Source: Pseudomonadota bacterium (lineage in GTDB: Bacteria; Pseudomonadota; Gammaproteobacteria; Steroidobacterales; Steroidobacteraceae). From it: a stretch of 64,000 nt of DNA. The position numbers were made by a program, and so were the translations under genes. Under the pieces are notes generated by a model. That model had not been told where the DNA came from. It did no database searches and saw only the letters and a program-made list of their open reading frames with translations. This document shows positions 18,060-28,500 of the stretch, piece after piece. Every line of letters starts with the position of its first letter. Positions within the stretch are counted from its first letter, which is position 1. Where the stretch lies: positions 1 through 64,000 of the forward strand of contig JAEWLQ010000041.1 in NCBI GenBank assembly GCA_023457495.1. The letters run 5' to 3'.

Positions 18060-18997
18060 GCTCCGAGCCTCATGCCCGCGACGCGCGCGGCGTTCGCGAA
18101 ATCCCGCGCGGACACCGGGCGTTTGCCGGCGCGCTGCAGTTCCCGCACCGCGAGCACTCCATCGCCGCAGGCGACGTACAGGCCATCGTCGCCGAGGCCG
18201 AGCACGGTTCCCGGCGGTGCATCGCGGCCCGAGTGCCTGGCGACCTGCGCGCGCAGCAGACGGAGCGGCTCGCCGGCGAGCAGCGTCTCCGCCGTCGGCC
18301 AGGGGTTGAACGCGCGGATGCGGCGATCGAGCGCGGCCGCGTCAAGGTTCCAATCGAGCTTCGCCTCGGCCTTCTCGATTTTCGGCGCGTAGGTTGCGCC
18401 CTCCGCCGGCTGCGGCACCGCTCGCAGCGTGCCCGCGGCGAGCCCGTCGATGGCCTCGGTCAGCGCGGCGGCGCCGAGTTGCGAAAGCGTGTCGTGCAGA
18501 TCCCCCGCCGTATCGTGCAGGCCGATCGGATGCGGGCGTGCGAGCAGCATCGGTCCGGTATCAAGGCCGGCATCGAGCTGCATGATGGTCACCCCGGTTT
18601 CCGAATCGCCCGCGAGAATCGCACGCTGGATGGGTGCGGCGCCGCGCCAGCGCGGCAGCAACGATCCATGGATGTTGATGCAGCCGAGGCGCGGCAGGCC
18701 GAGCACTTCCGGAGGCAGGAGCAGGCCATAGGCCACCACGACCAGCAGGTCCGGCGCCCACTCCGACAAGGGCGCGCGCGCATCGGCCGTGCGCAGCGAC
18801 GGCGGCTGCGCCACGGGCAGGCCCGCCTCGAGCGCGAGTAGTTTGACCGGCGAGCTGCGCAGCTCGCGGCCGCGCCCGGCGGGACGGTCAGGCTGGGTGA
18901 GAACTCCGACCACCTGGTGGCCGGAATCGAGGCACGCGCGCAGCGCGGGCAGCGCGAATTGCGGCGTGCCCGCAAAGGCGATTCGTAGTGAGGTCAT
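18056..18997 (-). CDS. fmt: methionyl-tRNA formyltransferase
   Basis: Formylates initiator Met-tRNA using 10-formyl-tetrahydrofolate. The protein has 313 aa, the usual length. Conserved blocks are IAFAGTPQFALPAL at the N-terminus, VLTQPDRPAGRGR, the active site GCINIHGSLLPRWRGAAPIQRAI with Asn, His and later Asp, and the C-terminal domain (AFNPWPTAETLL). The ATG at 18997 gives exactly the family start. It overlaps rsmB by four bases and follows def by 32. Confidence 0.96.
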   Translation of the reverse strand: MTSLRIAFAGTPQFALPALRACLDSGHQVVGVLTQPDRPAGRGRELRSSPVKLLALEAGLPVAQPPSLRTADARAPLSEWAPDLLVVVAYGLLLPPEVLGLPRLGCINIHGSLLPRWRGAAPIQRAILAGDSETGVTIMQLDAGLDTGPMLLARPHPIGLHDTAGDLHDTLSQLGAAALTEAIDGLAAGTLRAVPQPAEGATYAPKIEKAEAKLDWNLDAAALDRRIRAFNPWPTAETLLAGEPLRLLRAQVARHSGRDAPPGTVLGLGDDGLYVACGDGVLAVRELQRAGKRPVSARDFANAARVAGMRLGA

Positions 18998-19029
18998 GAA
19001 GGTGCCGGACGACCTTTGCCGCCAGCGGC

Positions 19030-19569
19030 TCAGTATGCGCGGACGGTTGCCGCCTCGCGCGCGCTGCTCGCGCGCTCCTTGCGATCCTTCTCGAGCTTCT
19101 TGCGGATGCGCTCGCGCTTGAGATCCGAGAGATAGTCGACGAAGAGCTTGCCGTCGAGGTGGTCCATCTCGTGCTGCAGGCACACCGCCGCGAGCCCCTC
19201 GAGCTCGACCTCGAAGGTCTTGCCGGTCTCGTCCTGGGCGCGCGCGCGAACCTTCGCGGCGCGTTTCACTTCATCGAACACGCCCGGCACGGACAAACAA
19301 CCTTCTTCACCGACGCCGGTGCCTTCGGCATTCAGGATCTCCGGATTGCAGAAGACGAAGGGTTCGTTCTTCGCTTCCGAAACGTCCATGACAATCAAGC
19401 GCTTGTGGAAATCCACCTGCGTGGCCGCAAGGCCGATCCCGGGCGCGGCGTACATGGTCTCGAACATGTCCTTCACCTGGCGCGCCAACGCGGCGTCGAA
19501 GACCTCAACGGGCGTGGCCTTGGTGCGAAGACGGGGATCTGGATACTCGAGAATTTGCAGGCGCGCCAT
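19030..19569 (-). CDS. def: peptide deformylase
   Basis: Removes the formyl group from new proteins. The protein has 179 aa. All three catalytic motifs are present: GIGLAATQ, EGCLSVPG (metal-binding Cys) and QHEMDHLDG (two metal-binding His and the catalytic Glu). The Arg/Lys-rich tail (KRERIRKKLEKDRKERASS) is somewhat longer than usual. First gene of the def-fmt-rsmB-DUF4390-ntrYX series, divergent from the LysM gene. Confidence 0.96.
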   Translation of the reverse strand: MARLQILEYPDPRLRTKATPVEVFDAALARQVKDMFETMYAAPGIGLAATQVDFHKRLIVMDVSEAKNEPFVFCNPEILNAEGTGVGEEGCLSVPGVFDEVKRAAKVRARAQDETGKTFEVELEGLAAVCLQHEMDHLDGKLFVDYLSDLKRERIRKKLEKDRKERASSAREAATVRAY

Positions 19570-19751
19570 GATGTTCCGCTCGATTGCTGCTAATGTTTGG
19601 GCGATTCGACCGTGGGCCAGGGAGTTCGTGCCTCATCGGCTGCGTATCCCGTGACTCAGCGCACAGACTTGACAATAGATCGAGCCCATCGTGCCGCTGC
19701 GGATTATAACAGTGGGGTCCGCTTGCCCCACCCAGTATTGAGGAGTGGAGG

Positions 19752-21002
19752 ATGTCTTTTAATCAACAACTTAGGGAGGCCCGCGTGCTCAGCATCCTGA
19801 CCCCGCGACCCCTCGTCCTGGTTGCGTGCTGCGCAGCCGTCCTGATCGCCGCTGGCTGCAGTTCGGCTCCCGCAGACGATTCCATGTCGGCCCCCTCGCC
19901 CGTGAGTGCGGCGGAAACCGCGTCGCCTGCGCAGCGAACCGACGACCTGACCGCGACCGAAGCCGCGATCGCCGGCATGGGCGATCGCCCGGAGATGGAA
20001 GCGCCGGCGCAGACGGCCCAGCTCATCCGCCCGGATGCTCCCCAGAATTACACGGTCCGCCGTGGCGACACGCTGTGGGACATCGCGGCGGTATTCCTGA
20101 AGGATCCGTGGTTCTGGCCCGAGATCTGGCAGATCAACCCGCAGGTCGAAAACCCGCACCTTATCTACCCCGGTGACGTGTTGTCGCTGGCCTATGGCGC
20201 CGGTGGCGATGCCCACGTGAGCATTTCGCAGTTCGGTGCCGCGCGCCTGACCCCGCGGCTGCGCAGCGAGCAGCTCGACGGCCCGATCGACGCGATTCCG
20301 TTTTCCGCCATCGCCGCCTTCCTCTCGAAGCCCTCCGTGCTGACCCGTGACGAGGCAACCCGGGCGCCCCACGTCCTCGCCTTCCGCGATCAACACATGG
20401 TCGGATCGACGGGCCACGAGGTGTACGTGCGCGGGCTGAAGTCGCCGCCGCTGAACCAGCGGTATTCGATCATGCACATCGGCGAGCCGATCATCGATCC
20501 GGAAACCCAGGACCTCGTCGGTTACCAGGCCGCGTATGTCGCGACCGCCGTGGTGAACGCGCCCGGTAAAGAAGTCACCAAGGCGATGCTCACCGAAGGC
20601 GCCCGCGAAACATTGCGCGGCGACCGGCTCATTTCGCAGGATCAGGATGCGCCGCTGACCTTCGCGCCGCATGCGCCGAAGGGCAACATCGATGGCCAGA
20701 TCATCGCCGTCACGGATGGCGCACAGCAGATCGGCCAGTACCAGGTGGTCGTCGTGAATCGTGGTTCACGGCATGGCCTCGAACCGGGCGCCGTGCTCGC
20801 CATCGACCAGCAAGGTGCGGTGGTGCAGGACACCTGGGGCAGCCATCCCTGGAGGAAAGATCCGTTCGGCCAGAAGGTCCAGTTGCCGTACGAGCGTGCC
20901 GGCACGCTGATCGTCTTCAAGGTTTTCGATCGCGTGAGCTACGGTCTCGTGATCGGCGCACGCGGCCCGATGCAGGTCGCGGACCGGGTCTACAACCCGT
21001 AA
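19752..21002 (+). CDS. LysM peptidoglycan-binding protein
   Basis: A 416-aa exported protein; the signal region holds a possible lipobox (VLIAAGCSS). A LysM domain lies near residues 100-147 (YTVRRGDTLWDIAAVFLKDP, INPQVENPHLIYPGDVLSL), extended by the WFWPEIWQ insert typical of this family beside dprA. The long C-terminal part is beta-rich with no named catalytic motif. It probably anchors to peptidoglycan. Divergent from def; the 180-base gap holds the promoters. A strong terminator follows at 21028, separating it from dprA. Confidence 0.88.
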   Translation: MSFNQQLREARVLSILTPRPLVLVACCAAVLIAAGCSSAPADDSMSAPSPVSAAETASPAQRTDDLTATEAAIAGMGDRPEMEAPAQTAQLIRPDAPQNYTVRRGDTLWDIAAVFLKDPWFWPEIWQINPQVENPHLIYPGDVLSLAYGAGGDAHVSISQFGAARLTPRLRSEQLDGPIDAIPFSAIAAFLSKPSVLTRDEATRAPHVLAFRDQHMVGSTGHEVYVRGLKSPPLNQRYSIMHIGEPIIDPETQDLVGYQAAYVATAVVNAPGKEVTKAMLTEGARETLRGDRLISQDQDAPLTFAPHAPKGNIDGQIIAVTDGAQQIGQYQVVVVNRGSRHGLEPGAVLAIDQQGAVVQDTWGSHPWRKDPFGQKVQLPYERAGTLIVFKVFDRVSYGLVIGARGPMQVADRVYNP

Positions 21003-21027
21003 GCGCATATCTTGCGATATCGATGAG

Positions 21028-21062
21028 AAAGGGCCAGCCAGCGTGCTGGCCCTTTCGTTTTA
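21028..21062 (+). terminator. rho-independent terminator after the LysM gene
   Basis: A 12-bp perfect stem (GAAAGGGCCAGC / GCTGGCCCTTTC) with a six-base loop, followed by a T-rich CGTTTT. It ends only about 11 bases before the dprA start, so dprA either has a start-proximal promoter or relies on read-through. Confidence 0.9.
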
Positions 21063-21072
21063 GGCTGGCGCA

Positions 21073-22185
21073 ATGGTGCTCGACGACTCCTTGTTGCGCC
21101 GCCTGTGTATCGCCGCGCGAGCACCCGGGCTCACTGCCGCGCAGCTCATCAGGCTCGCCGCCGACCACCCGGCCCTCGAACCGCTCGATGGCGGCCGGCT
21201 GGACGCCCTCGCGCACCTGGAGCTAACTACCGCGGCGACCGCCTGGCTCGCCTCGCCCGCGGACGCGCGGGTCGCCGCCGATCTTCGCTGGCTGGCGAGC
21301 TCCGGCGCGTGCCTGCTCGCGGCCACCGATCCGCGTTATCCGCCGCTACTCGCGCGGCTACCCGATGCCCCCGCGGTGCTGTACGTGTCCGGCGATCCGG
21401 CGCTGCTGTCCGAGCCACAGGTCGCGATGGTCGGCAGCCGCAATCCGACTCCGGCCGGTCGGGAGAGCGCGCGCGATTTCGCGGCGGCGTTCGCGCGCGC
21501 CGGCCTGATCGTGACCAGCGGACTCGCGCTCGGGATCGACGCGGCGAGCCACGCGGGCGCACTCGACGCGGGCGGCGAAACCATCGCCGTTCTGGGTACC
21601 GGGCTCGACGAGATCTACCCGGCCGCGAACCGGAAACTCGCCGAGCGCATCGTCGGGCGGGGCGCGGTGATCACCGAATATCCCCCGGGCACCCCACCGC
21701 TGCAGATGAACTTTCCGCACCGTAACCGGATCATCGCCGGGCTGTCGCTCGGCACCCTGGTGGTCGAGGCGGCCTGCCGCTCCGGCTCCCTCATTACGGC
21801 GCGACTGGCCGGTGATGCGGGCCGCGACGTATTCGCGATCCCGGGTTCCATACGCAGCGAGCTCTCGCGCGGCTGTCACCAGCTCATCCGGCAGGGCGCC
21901 AAGCTGGTGGAACGGCCGGAGGATGTGCTCGTCGAGTTTAAAATTTCCCTTGTAGACCAAATGGTTGCGCCACCCCGCGGCGCGCCCTCAAGTGCATCCA
22001 CGTTGGACAAGGAATATAAAATCCTGTTAGATGCGCTCGCCTTCGAGCCCGCGAGCGTCGATAGCTTGATCGAACGCACGGGCATGAACAGCGAATCGAT
22101 CGCCTCGATGCTGCTGATTCTGGAGCTCGATGGGCACGTGGCGCCGCACCCCGGCGGCCGTTACATCCGCATGGCGGGACAATGA
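21073..22185 (+). CDS. dprA: DNA processing protein DprA
   Basis: DprA loads RecA on incoming single-stranded DNA during natural transformation. The protein has 370 aa. The N-terminal helical region is followed by the Rossmann DprA/Smf domain with VAMVGSRNPTPAGRESARDF, GLALGIDAASHAGAL, AVLGTGLDEIYPAANR, NFPHRNRIIAGLS and EAACRSGSLITARLAGDAGRDVFAIPG. The C-terminal winged helix is present (LLDALAFEPASVDSLIERTGM). Its stop overlaps the smg start as ATGA. Confidence 0.95.
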   Translation: MVLDDSLLRRLCIAARAPGLTAAQLIRLAADHPALEPLDGGRLDALAHLELTTAATAWLASPADARVAADLRWLASSGACLLAATDPRYPPLLARLPDAPAVLYVSGDPALLSEPQVAMVGSRNPTPAGRESARDFAAAFARAGLIVTSGLALGIDAASHAGALDAGGETIAVLGTGLDEIYPAANRKLAERIVGRGAVITEYPPGTPPLQMNFPHRNRIIAGLSLGTLVVEAACRSGSLITARLAGDAGRDVFAIPGSIRSELSRGCHQLIRQGAKLVERPEDVLVEFKISLVDQMVAPPRGAPSSASTLDKEYKILLDALAFEPASVDSLIERTGMNSESIASMLLILELDGHVAPHPGGRYIRMAGQ

Positions 22186-22688
22186 AGCCAACGACGACGA
22201 CAACCGGCGACAGCATGACCGGAAGTGTTCTGGACATTCTCATATATGTGTTCGACCAGTACATGCTGGCCGAAACACCCGAGGTGCCCGAGCGCGAGGC
22301 GCTCGCGGCCGACCTCGAGCGAGCGGGCTTCGGTCGTTACAACGTCGAACGCGCCCTCGACTGGCTGGCCGACCTCGCCGGCGAGCGTTCCCGCCCCGAC
22401 ATCGATTCCACCCAGCCCTCCCTGCGGGTCTTCTCCGAAGAAGAGCTCGAACGCATCTCCACGGATTGCCGCGGCTACCTGCTGCAACTCGAGCAACAGG
22501 GCATCCTCTCACCGCTGCAGCGTGAGATCGTCATCGATCGGCTGGTCGCGCTCGATAGCGAAGAGATCGACATCGACCGGCTCAAGTGGCTGGTGCTGAT
22601 GGTGCTGTCGAGCCAACCCGGGCAGGAGCAAGCCTGCGCGCGCATGGAAGACCTGGTGTTCGACGAATCGGAATCGCTCCCCAACTGA
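22182..22688 (+). CDS. smg: Smg family protein (DUF494)
   Basis: A 168-aa Smg/DUF494 protein of unknown function found between dprA and topA throughout gammaproteobacteria. Conserved blocks are VLDILIYVFDQYM, LAADLERAGFGRYNVERALDWL and RGYLLQLEQQGILSPLQREIVIDRLVAL. The ATG at 22182 overlaps the dprA stop. A second ATG at 22215 would begin exactly where E. coli Smg begins and may be the true start. It overlaps topA by one base (TGATG). Confidence 0.92.
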   Translation: MKPTTTTTGDSMTGSVLDILIYVFDQYMLAETPEVPEREALAADLERAGFGRYNVERALDWLADLAGERSRPDIDSTQPSLRVFSEEELERISTDCRGYLLQLEQQGILSPLQREIVIDRLVALDSEEIDIDRLKWLVLMVLSSQPGQEQACARMEDLVFDESESLPN

Positions 22689-25264
22689 TGGCTGACAATC
22701 TCGTAATCGTCGAGTCTCCCGCCAAAGCGAAGACCATCAAGAAGTATCTGGGCAAGGATTTCGAAGTCCTCGCCTCCTACGGACACGTCCGCGATCTCAT
22801 CCCTAAGGAAGGCGCGGTCGATCCGGACAAGCACTTCAAGATGAGTTACCAGGCGATCGAGCGCAACGAGAAGCACGTCGAAGCCATCGCCCGCGCGCTC
22901 AAGAAATCCAAGGCCCTGTACCTCGCGACCGACCCGGATCGCGAAGGCGAAGCGATCTCCTGGCACCTGCGCGAGTTGCTGAACGAGCGCGGCGATCTCA
23001 AAGGAAAGGACGTCAAGCGCGTGGTGTTCTACGAGATCACCAAGGGCGAAGTGCAGAAAGCCGTGGCGGAGCCGCGCGACCTCTCGCTCGACCTCGTAAA
23101 CGCGCAGCAGGCGCGGCGCGCGCTCGACTATCTCGTCGGCTTCAACCTCTCGCCGCTGCTATGGAAAAAAGTGCGGCGTGGTTTGTCCGCCGGCCGCGTG
23201 CAGAGCCCGGCGCTGCGCATGATCTGCGAGCGCGAGCACGAGATCAGCATCTTCAAGCCGCAGGAATACTGGACGCTCGAGGCTGAAGGCGAGCACAGCG
23301 CGCAGTCGTTTCCGCTCAAGCTGACCGAGTTCAACGGCCAGAAGGTCGAGCAGTTCAGCTTCACCAACGAAGGCGCGGCGCGCGACGTCGAGCAGTCGAT
23401 CAACGATGCTGCGCAGGGCTTCCTGCACGTCCTGTCCATCGACAAGAAGCAGCGGCGTCGCAATCCCTCGCCGCCGTTCACCACCTCCACGCTGCAACAG
23501 GAAGCCGCCCGCAAGCTCGGCTATTCCGCGCAGCGCACCATGCGGCTCGCGCAGCAGTTGTACGAGGGCGTGGACTTCGGCGAAGGCAGCATCGGCCTCA
23601 TCACCTACATGCGCACGGACTCCGTGAATCTCGCCGTCGAAGCGGTGAAAGAGATGCGCGAGGTGATCGAGAAGGAATACGGGAAGGAAGCGGTGGCCGA
23701 AGAGCCACGCGTCTACAAGACCAAGTCGCGCAACGCGCAGGAAGCCCACGAGGCGATCCGCCCGACGTCCGCGGCCATCCTGCCCTCGAGGATCGAAGGC
23801 AAGGTCGATCCCGACCAGTACAAGCTCTACTCGCTCATCTGGAAGCGCGCGGTCGCCTCGCAGATGGCGCATGCGCTGTTCGACACGGTCGCGGTCGACA
23901 TGATTCCGAGCAAGCAGGCCGAAGGCGTTAGCGGCGGCGGCGGTCGCCACGTGATGCGCGCCAATGGCTCGACGCTGATCAAGCCCGGCTACATCGCCGT
24001 CTACCAGGAAGACGTCGACGACAGCAAACCGGAGAACGAGAACGACCGCATCCTGCCCGCGATGAAGGAAGGCGACGTCGTCACGCTGCTGAACGTGCAC
24101 GGTGACCAGCACTTCACCGAACCGCCGCCGCGCTACTCGGAAGCGTCGCTGGTGAAGGCGCTCGAGGAACACGGCATCGGCCGCCCTTCGACCTACGCCA
24201 CGATCATCTCGACGCTCAAGGATCGCGAATACGTCGACATGGACAACCGCCGGTTCATCCCGACGGATATCGGCAAGATCGTCGGCGGGTTTCTCTCCAA
24301 GCATTTCCACAAGTACGTGGAATACGGTTTCACCGCCGCGCTCGAAGACGAGCTCGACGCGGTGTCGCGCGGCGAGGAGCCGTGGACCGAGCCGCTCAAG
24401 AAATTCTGGAAGCCGTTCATCACGCAGGTCGAGCACATCGAGAAGAACGTCTCGCGCGAGGAAGTCGCGCAGGCGCGCGAGCTCGGCAAGGATCCGGTGA
24501 GCGGCAAACCCGTCACCGTGCGCATGGGCCGTTTCGGCCCGTTCGTGCAGATCGGCACGAAGGACGACGAAGAGAAGCCGAAGTTCGCGGGACTGCGTCC
24601 CGGCCAGAAGATGGATCTCATCAAGCTGCCGGAAGCGCTCGAGCTGTTCAAACTACCGATGAATCTCGGCACCACCGCCGAGGGCGAACCGGTGCAGGCC
24701 AACATCGGCCGCTTCGGCCCGTACATCAAGTACGGCGCGAAGTACGTGTCGCTCAAGCCGCCCGATGATCCGTACACGGTGACGCTGGAACGCGCGCTCG
24801 AAGTCATCCGCCTCAAGAAAGAGGCCGATGCGAATCGCATCATCCAGGACTTCGGCGTCGACAACATCCAGGTGCTGAATGGCCGCTATGGTCCGTACAT
24901 CACCGACGGCAAGCGCAATGCGCGCATTCCGAAGGACACCGATCCGAAGGCCGTGACGCTGGAAGTGTGCCGCGAGCTGCTGGCCGTCGCGCCGCCGCGC
25001 GGCAGCCGCTTCGGACGCAAGAAGACGGCGAATGCGAAAGCACCCGCGAAGGACGCCGCGGCGACTCCCGCGGAAACGCCATCGGCCGCGAAACCCGCTA
25101 AGAAATCCGCGGCGAAGGTTGCGGCCGGCGCCGAAGCCGGCGCGGCCGTGAAAAAAGTCGCGGCTCCGAAGAAGAAGCCTGCCACGCGGAAAAAGAGCGC
25201 CAAGAGCGAAGCCACCGCCAGGAAGACTCCTGCGAAGCCCAGGAAAAAAGCCGCCAAGTCCTGA
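22688..25264 (+). CDS. topA: DNA topoisomerase I
   Basis: Type IA topoisomerase that relaxes negative supercoils. The protein has 858 aa. The TOPRIM domain is at the start (LVIVESPAKAKTIKKYLG, DPDREGEAISWHL). The active-site Tyr (about 307) is in GLITYMRTDSVNLA. Three C-terminal repeat domains of the type [GR]xGPFV/YI follow (RMGRFGPFVQIG, NIGRFGPYIKYG, NGRYGPYITDG). The E. coli four-Cys zinc fingers are absent. The last 80 or so residues are a Lys/Ala-rich basic tail, probably for DNA contact. Starts on the smg stop codon. Confidence 0.96.
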   Translation: MADNLVIVESPAKAKTIKKYLGKDFEVLASYGHVRDLIPKEGAVDPDKHFKMSYQAIERNEKHVEAIARALKKSKALYLATDPDREGEAISWHLRELLNERGDLKGKDVKRVVFYEITKGEVQKAVAEPRDLSLDLVNAQQARRALDYLVGFNLSPLLWKKVRRGLSAGRVQSPALRMICEREHEISIFKPQEYWTLEAEGEHSAQSFPLKLTEFNGQKVEQFSFTNEGAARDVEQSINDAAQGFLHVLSIDKKQRRRNPSPPFTTSTLQQEAARKLGYSAQRTMRLAQQLYEGVDFGEGSIGLITYMRTDSVNLAVEAVKEMREVIEKEYGKEAVAEEPRVYKTKSRNAQEAHEAIRPTSAAILPSRIEGKVDPDQYKLYSLIWKRAVASQMAHALFDTVAVDMIPSKQAEGVSGGGGRHVMRANGSTLIKPGYIAVYQEDVDDSKPENENDRILPAMKEGDVVTLLNVHGDQHFTEPPPRYSEASLVKALEEHGIGRPSTYATIISTLKDREYVDMDNRRFIPTDIGKIVGGFLSKHFHKYVEYGFTAALEDELDAVSRGEEPWTEPLKKFWKPFITQVEHIEKNVSREEVAQARELGKDPVSGKPVTVRMGRFGPFVQIGTKDDEEKPKFAGLRPGQKMDLIKLPEALELFKLPMNLGTTAEGEPVQANIGRFGPYIKYGAKYVSLKPPDDPYTVTLERALEVIRLKKEADANRIIQDFGVDNIQVLNGRYGPYITDGKRNARIPKDTDPKAVTLEVCRELLAVAPPRGSRFGRKKTANAKAPAKDAAATPAETPSAAKPAKKSAAKVAAGAEAGAAVKKVAAPKKKPATRKKSAKSEATARKTPAKPRKKAAKS

Positions 25265-25594
25265 CGGGCTTATGTTCAATCTCGCGTCGCGCGCGTTGAA
25301 TTAAGTCCAAACGCGGAGTAGCGTCGCGAGCGGGTCCTGGATATCACGGCGTGAGAATGGACATCGCGCTGCTCGCGGCATCACAGAAGAACCGCCGCGT
25401 TCCCGTGACCAGGAACAGGTCTGACTATTCCGAGTGACCGGGAGCCCGCCATGGGAAACATGGGCCCGGACGCGATGCGAGGGAGCGCAGTTGAACGGAT
25501 GCCGACCCCGCATGCGTGCTCTCACGCGCAATATTCCGGCCGGTTCCTGGCCCGGCGTGCATCCGGAAAACAGGTTCTCAGGGGATAAATTCAC
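25265..25594 (+). other. 330-base leader region before the subtilase gene
   Basis: No established gene. I see no riboswitch I can name and no clear topA terminator. The second half contains an open frame of 45 codons (listed separately) that ends 6 bases before the protease start. The sequence from about 25280 to 25310 is comparatively AT-rich (TTGAATTAAGTCC) and could hold a promoter, which would give a leader of over 250 bases. Confidence 0.5.
25451..25588 (+). CDS. possible upstream open reading frame in the subtilase leader
   Basis: A 45-codon frame starting ATG with GGGAG six bases upstream and ending TAA six bases before the protease ATG. The translation (MGNMGPDAMRGSAVERMP...) has no recognisable domain, and its composition is not strongly coding-like. 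Its position and spacing suggest a leader peptide coupled to the protease, but chance is not excluded in GC-rich sequence. Confidence 0.25.
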   Translation: MGNMGPDAMRGSAVERMPTPHACSHAQYSGRFLARRASGKQVLRG

Positions 25595-28500
25595 ATGAAG
25601 AGCAAACGTGTTGGTCACGGCCACATGAAGTGGGCCGTGTGCAGCGCGTTGCTGACTGCATGCACTCTCGCGGCCGCTGCGCCGCGCGAGCCGGATGCGG
25701 CCAGCCTCGCGCGCCTGGCTTCCCTCAAACTGCCCGAAGCCGTGACGGCGCAAGGCGTTCCAACTACCCGCCTCCATCCCAGTCTCACGGGCCTCACCGG
25801 TCGCCACGAAGTCCTCGTGCGGCTGCGCGGTGAGTCCGTCGCGGGATCCAACGAGAGCGTGACGCGCGGGCAGGTGCTCGCGGAGCAGGCGGGTTTCATC
25901 GGCCGCGCGCTGGCGGTTGCGCCGAGCTCCGAGGTGGTGGCCTCCGTGCAGCTCGCGCTGAACGCGGTGGTGCTGAACGTCGATGGGGCAGACCTTCCCG
26001 CGCTCTCGCGCGACACGTCGGTCATCCGCATCGTCGGTGTGTCGAACTACGAACACGAGCTGTCGGAGACCGTGCCTTACATCGGCGCGGACACGACCAG
26101 GAACCTGGGCGCACGCGGCCGGGGCGTACGCATTGCCGTGATCGACAGCGGCATCGACTACACGCACAAGTCACTCGACGGCCCGGGCACGCGGGCCGCG
26201 TACGAAGCCGCGTGGGCGCCGATTCCCCCCGCGGGTTCGCCGGCGATCCCATCGCTCACGAGTGGTGGTTACCTGGTCATCGACGATCCGGCGACCAAGG
26301 CGGACAACAAGCTCTTCCCGAGCAAGAAGGTCATCGGCGGATACGACTTCGTCGGCGAGCGCTGGCCGAACACGACGAACGGGGTGCTCGAACCGGATCC
26401 CGATCCGATCGCGGCGCCCGATGCGACCACGTTCGGCGGCCACGGCACGCACGTCGCCGACATCATCGCCGGCAAATTCGGCGTCGCGCCCGAGGCGAAG
26501 CTGTACGCGGTCAAGGCATGTTCGGCTCCGGCCACCTCGTGCAGTGGAACCGCGCTGCTGCTCGCGATGGACTTCGCGCTCGATCCGAATGGCGACGGCC
26601 GCATCAACGACCGCGTGGACATCATCAACCTGTCGCTCGGCTCGCCCTACGGCCAACCCTTCGACGACGACCTGTCCGCCGCGGTCGACAATGCGGCCCG
26701 CGTCAACGTGCTCACGGTTGCCTCCGCCGGCAACAGCGGCGACAAGCAGTTCGTCACCGGCTCTCCCGGTGGCGCATCGGCCGCCCTGAGCGTCGCGCAG
26801 ACCTCGGTGCCGTCCGACCAGCTGCAACTGATGACGTTGCTCACGCCGGTCTCCGGCGAACGCGGCGCGATTTTTCAGCCGTGGTCCGCGCCTCTGTCCG
26901 CATCGATACAAGGAGCGGTGCTCGTCCCCGGCGATACCGGCACGCCGAAGCGCCTGGGCTGCAACGAAGATGGCGAGACGTCGCCCTACGCCGCGGGTGA
27001 GCTCGCGGGGCGCATCGTGCTCGTGGATCGCGGAGCCTGTTCGTTCAGCATCAAGGTCTCGAACCTGGCCGCGGCGGGAGCCGTCCTCGGCATCATAGGT
27101 CTCGTCAATTCCGACGTTCCCTTCGGTGGCGCGTTCGGCGGCGGCACGCCGTCGATTCCGGCATTCATGATCAGCCAGGCCGATGCGAACGTGCTGAGAA
27201 CCGGAACTGCGCAGGTGCGCTTCTCGCCCGGCAACCAGCTGCCGCTCGCCGGTTCGCTCGCATCGACGTCATCGCGCGGCCCACGCTTCGACGACAACAT
27301 CGTCAAGCCGGAAATCGCGGCTCCGGGCGCATCCGTCTCCGCGATGTCGGGTAGTTTCACCGGCACGGCCGCGTTCGGCGGCACATCGGGCGCGGTGCCC
27401 ATGGTCACGGGCGCCGCGGCCGTGCTGAAAAGCGCGCGTCCGTTCCTGTCCGCCAGTGACATCAAGCAGATCCTGATCAACACGGCGAATCCGCAGGTCT
27501 ACCAGCCCTCGGCGAATGGTTCGCTGTTCCCCGATCAGCTCGCGCCGGTCACGCGTATCGGCGGCGGTGAGGTGCGAGTCGATCGCGCGCTGCTGTCGCC
27601 GGTCATCGTGAGTGATGCGACGGGCGACAAGGTGTCGCGTATTCACGGCGCGATGAGCTTCGGGTACCTGGATGTCTCGAAGCCCTCGACATCGATCACC
27701 CGCAAGCTCGAGGTCGAGAATCGCACGCCGTTCCCGCAGCTGTACAAGGTGACGCCGACGCTGCGCTACCAGGACGACAAGGACAATGGCGCCGTCACGA
27801 TCAGCGCGACGCCGTCATCCGTCTTCGTCGGACCTTTCGGTTCGGCCAAGGTCTCGGTGAAGCTCAACATCGATGGAACGAAGCTGCGCAACAACCTGAT
27901 GAACTCGGGTGCCGGCGGCAATCTCATCGGACCGCTGACCGCGAACGAATACGACGGCTTCATCGTCTTCCAGGGCCTGCACCACAAGGTGTCCATGCCC
28001 TGGCACGTGCTGCCGCGCAAGTCCGCGGATGTCGTCGCAGCCCTGGCCAAGGGCAAGCTGCAGTTCGATCCCCAGGGCGTCGCGAGCGTTCCGCTCACGA
28101 ACAAGGGTGTCGGCAACGCGCAGATCTTCGCGTACTCGATGATCGCGAAGGGCACGGACCGTCCGCGCGGTGGCCAAGGCGAAAATGCGCCGAATCCGGA
28201 CCTGCGCGCGGTCGCGATGAATGCGTTCGCGGTCGGGCCTGGCGTCTGCACGGCGAACACGACGAATTTCGTGTGGGAATTCGCGTTCAACATGTTCGAG
28301 CGCAAGGCCTCGCCGGTCGGTACGTGGCACGAGGTGGACATCGACACCAACGCCGACGGAAGGGTCGACTACTTCGTCATCAACCAGGATGCGGCGGGCG
28401 TCACGGAGCTCACGGATGGACGCCAGGTCACCGCCGTGATCGACGCGACAACCAACGCATCCATCGCGCGTTTCTTCGTCGAGCATGCGACGAATTCGGC

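Noticed and set aside
19669..19710. TTGACA and TATAAC upstream of the LysM gene
   Set aside because: The spacing is 30 bases, too long for one sigma-70 promoter; each may belong to a different weaker promoter.
25265..25450. Possible riboswitch in the subtilase leader
   Set aside because: I could not fold it into any known class and see no conserved core or expression-platform terminator.
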